Positions 35,694-46,411 of a stretch of DNA of 64,000 bases are shown in pieces (positions within the stretch are counted from its first letter, which is position 1; every line of letters begins with the position of its first letter). This DNA comes from Tamarix chinensis (taxonomy: Eukaryota; Streptophyta; Magnoliopsida; Caryophyllales; Tamaricaceae). The position numbers and the translations under genes were made by a program. The notes below the pieces were generated by a model that was not told the origin of the DNA, did not search any database, and worked only from the letters and a program-made list of their open reading frames with translations. The stretch covers positions 94,752,132 to 94,816,131 of the forward strand of contig CM060174.1 of assembly GCA_030549775.1 (NCBI GenBank), in the 5' to 3' direction.

Positions 35694-37483
35694 TGTAATA
35701 CCTCAAATGTCTATCATAAAGCTAATTTTAGGTAATTAATATTTTAACCTAACTTTAATTTTGGATGATTAATATTTTAATCTTACCCTAATTCTTTAAT
35801 CATAATTTTAAACCTAATTTTAAGTCTAATCCTAAAATCGTTTTTCTCTTTTCCCTTTTCCCCTTTATTTCTCATTTTATTTTTCCCTTGTATTCTTCTC
35901 TCTCCCCGTGTCTTCTTCTCCCCCTTCTACCTAATGTTTCCCTCCTTCTCCAACCAAAATCTCACTGGCTAGCCTCCCCCTGTAAACCTATCTAATCCTA
36001 AACTTATCATCATTACCATCACATTCCTTAACCTCTAGGAAAGGTCGTTGAAATTTTTTCCCCAAACCCCTAATCTCTCATCTACACGACTGCACACGTA
36101 CCTCTTTACCTTGCCATTTGTCATCTCATTTGTGCACACCACCATAACCACTCTCCTATACATAGCCCTCACCTAACTTCTCCACAGACTTCCTCTTTCT
36201 TCCTTCTACTTATATATGCTTTCGTCCATCGTAATTTACCATTTTCATCTAACGAGTTATGTGTAATTTACCCCACCTCATGCAATTTAACCCTATTAGC
36301 ATCAAAACCTCAGACAACACACCTCCTAGTTACATCAACGTCTCACATAGAACACCCTCGAGCTACATCCCAACCTTATGCAACCTTCATCCTTTGACAA
36401 CTTTCTCACACCTCACGTACAACCCCTGCTAGTTGTGACAATACCCCTGAAATGCCCCGAAAATTTTAATTTCAAAAATTGTAGTTAAATAAGATTTTAT
36501 TTGGAAAATTATTTTTACTAAAATAAAAGGAAATTTATTAGGGCAAATCAAGAAGAAATTTATAAATATTTTAATTAGGAGAAATTTGGGTATTTTAGCT
36601 AATAAAAGACTTTATTTTGAAAATTAATAAAATAAATTATTTTATTTAAATTAAGAAGGATAAAATAGTTTCAAATTAATATTAATTTTATAAATAATTT
36701 AATTGAAGAAAATTAGGGTATTTCACTAATTAAAATGGTATTTATGAAAAATCTTCTAAAAATCATAATTTAGCCTAAAAGGAGATTTAAATATTATTTT
36801 ATTTAAATATTAGTATTTTTAAGTATTCCAAATATTTTAATTTATTTATTTAATACGACCCTCATATTTCTCTTTTTCCTTTTTCCTTTTTCCTTTTCTT
36901 TCTTCCTTTTCTTTCTTCTTCTTTCCTTTTTCTTTTTCTCCTCGCCTAACTAGGCTAGTCCGCGACCCAGTCCCCATTTCCTCTCCTTCCTTTTCCTTCG
37001 GCCCAGCCCAGCTGCGCGACCAGCCACCGGCCTGCTTCCTTCTCCCGCACCGCGCCTCGTTTTTCTTATCTTTCCCCCAAAACACGTCGTTTTATTTAAT
37101 GAACTTAGCCCCCGCACCGACCGGTTCGCACATCTCCCTCTTCTTTTATTTCTTTCCTCGAACAACCCAGTCCAACCCCTTTCTTCCTCCTTTCTTCTTC
37201 CTCCCTTCCCCGACGTCGATCAGCTTGTAACTCCACCACCAATGCCCTGGTTTTGTGGTGCCAATCTTACCCCTTTGACCGACCTTTTCCTCCCTTTCTC
37301 TTTCCCTTGTTTCGGCAGCCTCATTGACCCAAACCAATTCCCCATTCCTCGCATGATCTCCCTCTCCCCTGGCCACTTGTAGCCCATGTTCGGGAAAAGT
37401 GTGTCGATTTCCCTCGTCGGTCGGTTACCACTCCTGCCTACCACTCCCCCACTTTCCCTGCAACCCTAACTTTCCCTTCATTC

Positions 37484-37491
37484 TATAAATA
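37484..37491 (+). promoter_or_regulatory. TATA box of LTR F
   Basis: TATAAATA about 1.04 kb into the LTR, at the start of the C/T-rich leader. LTRs I (43675) and G (53724) have the same octamer in the same setting, and C has TATAAAG at 20822. Confidence 0.65.
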
Positions 37492-38159
37492 CCCTCAGGT
37501 TGGCCTTGTATCGAGTTTTGGTCACTTACCCAGAATTCCCCGACATTGTCGCCGCCTCACCTTTAGACGCCACTCTCGCCTTCTCCGGCCAATACCGCTG
37601 CCAGTTATTTCCGCCTATGCCTTCCTTGAACCTCCCTCTAGCTAACTAGACCACCCATACCCTTCGATTCTTCCTGAACAATCCACCCCGACCCTGCGAA
37701 TTACCCTTCGTAACCAAACCATTTTCTGCCACCACCGCCCTTTGAACCACCCTTAGCCACCTCTTCTGCCGCTTCTGCCACTCCTTTCACCTCCCAAATT
37801 GTGTTGCAAACCCTCCTCTATCTCCCCCTACCTTCCTTTTACTCTTACTCCCTCTCCTCCTCTCTTTCTCTCCTTCTTCTCCATTCAGCCGCCGCCGCCG
37901 TCGTGTGCTGCCACCTTTGGTTGTGCCGCCACCTCCATTATGTCCCTCTCCTTCTGGGAAACCCTAAACACCCCAACTCCCATCATAATTCTCCGTGTCT
38001 TTTTCCCATCATTCAACTTTTACCCTTTTCTTGCCTTTTTTCGGCCGCCGTCGCCGCCGTGCACCACCATTGGTGCCTCCTATCCCCATCAACCTAAGGT
38101 TGAACCCTAGACCCTCTCAGCCCTTTTCCCTATTTTTACAAGCCTTAGATTATTTTATT

Positions 38160-38537
38160 TTAATTATTCTAATATAAATCATATTATTGTTATTATTAAT
38201 ATTTCTATTTTTAATATGTATTATTATTGTTATTAATATTCATGTTTATATTATTATTCTATTGAGGGATGAAGCCCTATTGAAAATTTTAATTTGATTT
38301 TAGCACTATTACCCTTATTATTTCCATTATTACTATTATTAATATTAATATGTTATAAGTATAATTATTATTATTATTCCCTATTTCGAATTTCTATTAT
38401 TCTTATTCCATTATTATTAATACAACTATTTTACCATTAGTGTTGTTAATAATGTTATTATTGTTATTGTTATTGTTGTTGTTGTTGTTGTTGTTGTTGT
38501 TATCATTATTGTTATTACTATCATTATTATTATTCTC

Positions 38538-38595
<58 letters not shown>

Positions 38596-38980
38596 TTATA
38601 TAGGGCTAAGACCCTACTGTGCTTATTTTAAATTTTAGCAGTTGTATGATAAATATCATGTCTTATTATTATTGGGGTTATTAGTATTTTTATTATTAGT
38701 AGTATTTATTCTTATTAGTGTTATTATTATTATTTATTAAGTTATCATTATTCAATGTAGGGTGGAAACCTACTTATTTTTATCTTCGATCATTATCTTT
38801 ACTATTATTACCATTATGGTTACTATTATTTTGTAATATTATTATGGCTTTTATCATTATTAGTATTATTATTTCATCATTAGTATTATTACTAAACTTG
38901 GTTATTTATTTTAGTAATATTATTATTCATTATTATTATTTTAGTATCATTATTATTATTACAAAGTTTGGTTATTTACT

Positions 38981-39038
<58 letters not shown>

Positions 39039-39350
39039 CATTATTATTATTATAGTAAAGGGGTCGAAGCCCTTATTTCACTTTGTTTTGAATAATGTCC
39101 TTGTTATTATTATTGTTACTGTTATTATTATTCTTAATTATATTATCATTGATATTATTTTGGTATCTTTGCTATTATTATTTTATTATTATTATTATTA
39201 TTATTAGGGTAAATTTTTCAACCTTATATTATCAACTTTTATTATATTATATTATTTCTATATCTTTAGTAAAGTTAGTAATCAGTTAATGTGATTTTAT
39301 TAATATATTATTATTATTCATTTAAAAACCTAGTCTTATAATAAGTTAGT
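38160..39350 (+). repeat. TTA-rich array of LTR F with spaced hairpins
   Basis: Nearly pure ATT/TTA/TTG repeats are interrupted by short non-repeat islands of the pattern GGG-(loop)-CCC: AGGGATGAAGCCCT (38265-38278), TAGGGCTAAGACCCTA (38601-38616), GTAGG...CCTAC (38757-38773) and AAGGG...CCCTT (39058-39074). Poly-Ile and poly-Leu frames here are artefacts. Confidence 0.85.
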
Positions 39351-39714
39351 GATTAATAACATTTTTGATAGGAGGGAGTCTAATTTTAGTTTTTCCCTCA
39401 TAATAAGTGAAACCAGTCAAAGCCCTAAGGAGGCATAGGAGTGTGCTCCAAGACCGGTGTCATTTTAGGTAAAGGGGTGCTAAGGCCAGATGTGTATTAT
39501 GTGATTTTATGCTATGTATGCCATGTGATATGAATTATAGTGTACTTTATGTGAATATTGTATTATTATTATTAATGCAGCATGATTATGGAGTTGAAGT
39601 ATGTTGGTGTAAATAAATTGTGGCATGAGAAGTATGTGCATAATTATGTTATTATTATTGTATTATGTGGCCTTAAGACATGCATGTTAGGGTTGTAAAA
39701 TAATGATGGGGAGT

Positions 39715-40045
39715 GTAACAATGTGGTGTTAGGGTTTTGTATGGAATTGCATGGCGTTAGGGTTTTGAATGGTAGTATTAATGGTGCATGGTTTTAGGGT
39801 TTTGCATGGTGGTATTAATGTGGCATGGTATTAGGGTTGCATGGGAGTCAGGGTCTGCATGGGGGTTAGGGTTTGCATGGAAGTGTGACTTACATGGGGT
39901 TAGTGTTTGCATGGAAGTGTGGTTTACGTGGAGTTAGGGTTTGCAAGGGAGCTAGGGTTTGCATGGAGGGAGTGTGGTTTACGTGGAGTTAGGGTTTGCA
40001 TGGAATTAGGGTTTGCATGGGAACTAGGGTTTGCATGGAGTTAGT
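39715..40045 (+). repeat. TTAGGGTTTGCATGG minisatellite
   Basis: Twelve to thirteen imperfect units of the type GAGTTAGGGTTTGCATGG, some separated by short spacers such as AAGTGTGGTTTACGTG. The core contains TTAGGG(TTT), close to the plant telomere repeat. Confidence 0.85.
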
Positions 40046-40082
40046 CATGCATGTCTAGGCAAATATTTATGAATAAACTATT

Positions 40083-40470
40083 TAAGACACTAATCTTTTA
40101 AAGTGGAAGATTATTGAGCCGGGTCCAGACAGATCCACCGGTCAGGAATAGTGGTCAGGGTTTTACCCTATATGTGCGACCGATCCACCGGTTATAATAG
40201 TGGTTAGGACATGAGGTCTTATATGTGACCGACCCACCAGCAATAATAGTGGGATGACTCGAGCTCAATAAACACAAATCAAAATTGTTAAAGCTCTTAA
40301 AAGATACTAAATACTTATAGTAGAACACCATGCGAGCAGGAACCAGACCGATCCATCGGTCAGGAATAGTGGTTAGGGTTTTACCCTATATGTGACTGAT
40401 CCACCGGTAATAATAGTGGTTAGGGCATGATGCTCTATGTGTGACTGGCCCACCGGTTATAATAGTGGGG
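40083..40470 (+). repeat. CCACCGG array of LTR F
   Basis: Two blocks of three units. Headers are AGACACTAATCTTTTAAAGT and AGATACTAAATACTTATAGT. The unit is about 53-57 bp: CCGATCCACCGGTTATAATAGTGG then GTTAGGGTTTTACCCTATATGTGA or similar. The last unit of each block ends in GTGGGATGA or GTGGGGTGT. Confidence 0.92.
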
Positions 40471-40709
40471 TGTTCGTATACTCGCATGGATTTGATAAAA
40501 GGTATGGTGTGTATCGACTTCTGATAAAAGAAAGATTAAATAATTAATTTGGACCTTTTTGGGCCTTATGTGTGGGCTTATTGATGATAGGCTATGGATT
40601 CTCTATACGCTTTTATGTATCATATATGTGGTTTGGAATTGTATGTTGATTATTATCCTGTATGATTTGATATGTTTATGTGTCGGCCTTAGTGCTCGGT
40701 TACCTTACT

Positions 40710-40764
40710 CAGTACGTAGCGTACTAATTATCCTTTTCATGGGTGTTGCTCATTCCCACGAGCA
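40710..40764 (+). ncRNA. Candidate structured RNA at the 3' end of the LTR intron
   Basis: AGTACG-TAG-CGTACT (40711-40725) is a perfect 6-bp stem with a 3-base loop. TGCTC-ATTCCCAC-GAGCA (40747-40764) is a 5-bp stem. A weaker ATCC/GGGT stem lies between them. TTACTCAGTA precedes the first stem in most copies. The same order appears in B, C, I, K, M and N (see findings for base-pair changes). Confidence 0.5.
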
Positions 40765-42883
40765 GAAGACCCTTTCTAACTTTGTGCAGGTGGGCGAGAC
40801 ATTAGTCGAGGTTGTGTGTTGAGCTTGTTTTGGCTCAAGGTTCGAGATTTGTGGCCATATTTATTCTTTATGCGATGTATCTCCTTTTGTTGGTTCTTTT
40901 GTATCAGATTTATCCATTTTGATCCATTACCTTGTATTGAGTATTTCAAATGAATATTTTATCGGTTGTAAGCTTATTTCTCTTTTGGAAATGAATTATA
41001 ATTCTTTATGCGTACTCTGATTTTATTTTACAACCGAGTTTAGTTTCTCTTGACTTATAATTGATCATTAATCTTTTCTTTAGCCTTAGCACTTGGTATT
41101 AAAACGGTCGGGGAGAACCGGTTTGGTACTAAGTGTGGCGGTAACATCCTCACAATTAACGAGTTTTAAATTAAGTATTTTAATTACTTCTGCTGTAAAA
41201 AAATAGTGAATTTTGGGGTGTTACAACCCTGCACAAGTCCCCCATTTTCACCATCAACACATGCAATACACCCTTTTTTACACCATCACCTTCGCACAGA
41301 ATCATCCCCAAACCACCTCAAACTCACGCCATTCAACCTCACCTATGCAAGTGTGTCATGCATCCCTACCCCCATTTGCATGAGTACCTCATGCATCCAC
41401 CCCTTAGTGCATCAACTTCTCATGCGAGTCCCCTCTATTTGTGCCACAACTCCACGCAACTTGGTGACTCTTCTTCGCTATAGTTTTTCTCTTCCCCCCC
41501 CCTTCCTTAGCTTGTAATACTCCATATTTTTGTAAGATTTATTGAATGGAAAGTTATGGCTTTTAATAAGATTTTATAATATTTGATTTTAATTTAGAAT
41601 TATAATTGGGTTTTAGGTAAAGATGGATTTGAATAAATCTTAGAAAATTAAATAAAATAAGCTTTGAGGCTTACCGATCAACTGGTTTGTTACTTCCGCT
41701 AAAGGGTTTTGTTTGATCGAACTAATCAATCGGTCAGTATAACAGTCGACTGGTTGGTTGGGATGAGTTTATTTTCAAAGCTCAATTTTTCTAGAAAAAT
41801 TTCTTATACAAAAATGGAACCTTGTTAATCCCACTAAAAGTTATTCTTCGGAGATTATTAACCCTTTTTATCATGTATTTGACTCTTGTTGAAGCCTAAA
41901 ACTTATTTGAGGGTTCAATTTGGACAATCAAGGGAAATCATAACCTCATCCTTGTCTTCTTTTGTAATACCCCATTTTTTAAAACCCTATTTATAAATCG
42001 ATAATTATATTTATTAGTTATAATAAATAGTGTAGGTTGTTAGTACTAAAAATATTATTAATATATGCATCATTATGACATATTATATATAAATTTAATT
42101 AGGTTAAAATTTAGTAGATTTTGAATAATTAAATTTAACCACTGTTTGGATCGATATCTATATTATCGGATAACCTAAATCAGTTAACCTAATAATTTTA
42201 TCCTAATATTTTACCCTAGTTCATCACCTAAATAATTACCCCTACCCTATGCTAGATTTTCTTACCACACCCTACTACCTCTACCCCAGTATATTTTACT
42301 CCATGCCACCCTATGCACTATGTCTCCCTCCCAGTGTTTTGCTCAAATTTCCCATTCACGCCACCATCCATTTAAACCATTCATCCTCCCATTTTTGTTT
42401 CATGTATTAACCCCAAATGAATATTGTGTTATCCTATCCTTCCCTTGAGCTTTCTCAAGCAATAAAACCCTATCATTCTCCATCGTTGCTCTCATTCTCC
42501 TCCTTCATCTTCACCATTTTTTCTATAATGCATGCCACCACTGCATCTTTCCCTTTAGCAACAACCTACACCTCTGATCCTTTCTCCCTTGCAACACCCA
42601 ACATCTCTATTATGTCCCTTAAATTTAGCCAAAACCACTATAGCCTTTCCCTAGGATACACGGCTACACCCAAAGCTATCGAACCTCACCCTCCACCACC
42701 TGCCAAAGTTACCGCAACCCCCCTTCTCTTTCGGCCAAAAATACCGACCCTCCTTACCTTGGTGCACCAACTTCCACCATAACCCATTCGTAATACTCCA
42801 AAACCCTATTTTAGGAATTAAAAATAAAATAAGAATTATTAGATAAGGTTTAATTAAATATAAAAATTTTAATAAAATAATTC

Positions 42884-42931
<48 letters not shown>
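42884..42931. repeat. (AAT)n microsatellite
   Basis: About 16 AAT steps inside LTR I. A comparable run lies at 20083-20122 in LTR C. Confidence 0.95.
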
Positions 42932-42933
<2 letters not shown>

Positions 42934-43674
42934 GCCATAAAAGGAGAAAAGTGATGTAGGGACCAAATTAGTAAAGGCTATAATTATTTACTAAACTAAA
43001 ATAATTTTTAATTAAATCATAATAATAATTACTTCTAAATTAATAGAAAATTATTTCATTACTATTACTAATTTTTATTATTCCCAAAATTCAAAAAAAA
43101 ATCTGAAACCACCCAACCACCTCACTTTTCTTTTTTCTTTTTTTCTTCCTTTTATTTCTCCTTCTCTTCTTTTTTTCCTTCTCCCCCTGCCTCACCTGAC
43201 TGGGTCACGCCCGCGCTGGCCCAACCCCTTCCCCCTCCTCTCCTTTCCTTTCCTTTCCTTCCCCAGCCCACTCGTCCTTCTTTTTTTATTTTCCTTTGCG
43301 CAGCCCAGCACCTCTGCCCACATCATCCCCCTTTTTTCCCCTTTTCTCCCTTCTATTATTTCCTTCTTCCCTTTCTACTCCTGTCTTCAACCTTCCCCCT
43401 AATCGAAACTGTAGGCATGGCTGCTTCGTAGCTCCATCTCTCCCTCTCCCCTCACCCTCTCCTCGTCCAAACTTGTAAGGCATGCAACTGGCACCATCTT
43501 GCATTGGTCCCCTCCCTCCTGCAACCCAAACACCCCTACCTAATACCTTACACCCCTACAAATCCCCTTCCCCGTCCCCTGTCGTGCAAGCTATGCCAAC
43601 CGACATTCAACCATCCCTCCCCTTGTCTTCTTCCCTCATTGTCCACTTCCCAACCATTTTCCCTTATAAATACA

Positions 43675-43682
43675 CCCCCTGC
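43675..43682 (+). promoter_or_regulatory. TATA box of LTR I
   Basis: TATAAATA about 0.89 kb into the LTR, within the C/T-rich leader, as in LTRs F and G. Confidence 0.6.
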
Positions 43683-45642
43683 ACCCTCCATTCTCTCTTT
43701 TTTTCCATTCAAAAACCACTCCCCAACCTTACTCGCACAACATCTTCGGTCGTGGCCGCCACTATCGCATATTGCCATCGTCATGTCGTGCCACCACACC
43801 CTCCCTTCCTCTTCCCTAAATCACCCTCCACCTAACAAGATCTTCCCCTTCCCCTAACTCCCTCCATTTTCTCTCCCCACTTGTGCAAAGTGGGCAGCTC
43901 AAGCTGCCTTTTTGCACCTATCTCTGCTGCCTATGCCGCCACCACCACAACAACCACCACCCCCAATGCCTCCCTTCCTGCCCAAAAAACCTTCCCCTAC
44001 CTTTCCACACCACCATTTCCCCTTTCCTCCCCCTCCTTACTCCTCCTTTTCTCTCCTTCCCTCTCGACCACCACCTGTGTCTCTGCTGTGAAACACCACC
44101 ACCATGACCCCTTTTGACCCAGAAATCCTACCACCCAGTAAAACTAGCTCCTCTCCTCTTTCTATACCCCAAAACCCTTTCTTTTCAATCACCGTCGTTG
44201 TGCGCCATCGCCATAGCTGCCGCCCCTTACTTGTTGTCCCTTTCTGGTTGTGCCCTTATCTTTCTTACTTAGTATATTTTATTCTAAATATTTTGTTATT
44301 TTTAAAAGTATTATTATTATTACTAATATTTAATTAATAAAAATAAAGAAAAAGGAATATGGAATAAGAAGAAGGTTAAATGACTAGTGTTCCATTTCTT
44401 ATAGGTTGTGAACAAAACATTTCTCATATGGAGGCGTAGGATTCCTGCTCCAAGCCCAGTATCCTATTAGGTAAGGATATGGTTAAGGCTTGGGTTTGTT
44501 ATGATTTATGTGCTTATAGGTGTAATGATATATGTTGTGTACTTATATGTGAATGTGGACTAAATATGTGTGTAGTGCAACTTGCCTTGTAAGGAGCTAA
44601 GGTATGTTGTGTATGATTGATAATATGTGTAATACGGGTGATATGACTTGTTATGTATGGAATGCTCTTATGTATGGTTGTTATGGTATGACATGCATGC
44701 TTAGAGGCCTTGGGTATATTTGAGTGATTGTGTGGAGGCTAAAATAAATGAAGAGAGTGGAGTTAGTAAGGAGAAGTGGAGAAAAAGCCTAAGTGGATTA
44801 TGAAATATGGGTGAGAAAATAAAGGAAGAAAGTAATCAAATGATGAGCTAGGGCAAAAATCCTGCATGGGAAGTGTGATTCTTGCATGGGGCATTTAAAC
44901 TTTGCATAGGGGAAAATCTTACGTGGAAAAATTTATTTTGAGGGTTAAACATGGGGAGGAAAGAGTATTTTGGGTAATTAGAGTGTTTGGGAAATAGATA
45001 GTACGTGGGTTGGTGGAAGTATGCATGGAAGTGTAACTAGAGCTTTTGGGGGAAAACCCTAAGTATAGGGGTGTTATGAGAGAGTTTATAGAGGTTGGTT
45101 AGAATTTTGGATTGTGATTAAGAGTGTGTCATATGAAGGGTGTGAGTCAAGCGAAAAGGAGGGTGGAGTTTGTGTGTGAAGGGAATTTGTAAAAGAAAAT
45201 AGGTGTATTAGGGTTTCGGGGTGACCACCTAGGATTCTTTATCACATGTGGAAGTTAGAGAGTAGGGTTGTGATGTTTGGAGTGGGTTGAGTGAAGTGAT
45301 GGTGTTGGAATCAAGGGGTATAGGTTGTATAGGAAAAGAAGAGGCTAGGGCCACATAGGCTATATTAGGGTTTCAAGGGGAAACCTTAGTAGGTGATGGT
45401 GAGCCAAGGTGGATCAATGGAACAATGGGCTTTGACCCATATGCCTGGGGGCTTTTGAATTCATGGTGAGTAGGATGGGAGAAGAAAAAGGGGTCCTAGA
45501 GTCATGGGGAGTGTAGAGGTCCTAAGCTATGGGACATGGTCATTTAGAAAGTCCGGGATGGAAGTGTGATAATGAGTCAGAAAGTCCATTAGGGTCATGC
45601 ATGTCTAGTTGAAGGTTATTGTAGAATGAGACATGAATAAAA

Positions 45643-46173
45643 TACTAATTAATTAAAGTGAAAGATTATTGAGCTGGGCCTATGCTTAGGATGATTTTTC
45701 CACTAGTTATAATAGTGGTCAGGTGTGTTCTGCCCTGGAGTAGTATTTTCGGTTCATCGGCTATAACAGTGGTCGGGTGCATTCTATCCTAAAGTAGTAT
45801 TTTTGGTCTGTTGGCTATAATAGTGGCTAGATATATTCTGCCCTAAAGTAGTATTTTCAGTCCACCGGCTATAATAATAGCCAAGTGTGTTCTGCCCTGG
45901 AGTAGTATTTTTAGTCCACTAGCTATAATAGTGGGGGTTCCGAGCTCAATAAACCAAACCTTGGATGGTAATAAATCATGAAAAAGACACTAATTACTTA
46001 CAGTGGAACACCACATGGGTCGGGGCCATGTTAGGATGATTTTTGATCCACCGGCTACAATAGTGGCCAAGAGCATATTACCTTGGAAATCGTTCCACCG
46101 GCTATAATAGTGGTCAGGTACGTTCTATCCTGGAGTAGTTGTTTGACTTGTTTCAGTTCCAACGGCCGTAATA
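45643..46173 (+). repeat. CCACCGG array of LTR I
   Basis: The first block has five or more units of about 55 bp (CCACTAGTTATAATAGTGG, CCACCGGCTATAATAATAG and others) joined by GTGTGTTCTGCCCTGGAGTA. The second block has a GGAACACCACATGGGTCGGG header and three units, ending in GTGGGGTTCCCG. Confidence 0.9.
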
Positions 46174-46323
46174 GTGGGGTTCCCGTACTCATGTGGATAT
46201 AATTCAAGAGATGTGTAAAAACGGAATTAATGGCCTAAATTCTAATAATGGTGATTTATCTAATTGACTTACTAATTGCATTATCTGACTTTTACATATT
46301 GTGCTCTACTTTATCCATATGAT

Positions 46324-46411
46324 TACCTTACTCAGTACGTAGCGTATCGATCACCCCTTTTATGGGTGATGCTCATTCTCACGAGTAATGACCTCTCTTG
46401 AGTATATGCAG
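46324..46411 (+). ncRNA. Hairpin region of LTR I
   Basis: AGTACG-TAG-CGTATC, then ATCACCC...GGGTGAT (7 bp, about 46350-46370), then TGCTC-ATTCTCAC-GAGTA, in which one pair is G-U. The acceptor-like site ends at 46411. Confidence 0.5.

Larger units (their letters stand above)
39469..40789 (+). other. Candidate leader intron of LTR F
   Basis: Donor-like TTTTAG|GTAAAGG at 39469. Acceptor-like CTTTCTAACTTTGTGCAG ends at 40789 and includes a good branch-site word (TTCTAAC). Equivalent pairs occur in B (11862-12949), C (21594-23500), I (44471-46411) and J (50839-51989), and acceptor-like ends are found in K, M and N. In all of them the CCACCGG array and the hairpins lie inside. This is inferred from sequence only. 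Confidence 0.45.
36448..41225 (+). mobile_element. Solo LTR F (4.78 kb)
   Basis: It starts TGAAATGCCCCGAAAATTTT and ends GTGAATTTTGGGGTGTTACA. The flanks ACCCC and ACCCT form a 5-bp duplication with one mismatch. Order: AT-rich start; TATAAATA at 37484; C/T-rich leader to 38130; TTA-rich array with hairpins (38160-39350); donor-like TTTTAG|GTAAAGG (39469); TTAGGG-containing minisatellite (39715-40045); CCACCGG array (40083-40470); hairpins (40710-40764); acceptor-like TTTGTGCAG|GT (40789); family tail. Its 5' end is shared with O (63790) and its 3' half with N. Confidence 0.9.
35694..41512 (+). mobile_element. LTR E, 5' part, interrupted by LTR F
   Basis: It starts TGTAATACCTCAAATG (35694) and runs through an AT-rich start into a C/T-rich leader (35840-36447) that resumes at 41226 after LTR F (36448-41225). 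LTR G begins at 41513, and the rest of E is not found before the window ends. Reading 36447 into 41226 gives continuous C-rich sequence of the same character. Confidence 0.7.

Noticed and set aside
38440..39290. Poly-Leu, poly-Ile and poly-Asn frames that look like membrane proteins
   Set aside because: Translation of TTA/ATT microsatellite sequence.
42651..42938. Poly-Ile minus-strand frame
   Set aside because: Produced by the (AAT)n run at 42884-42931 in LTR I.
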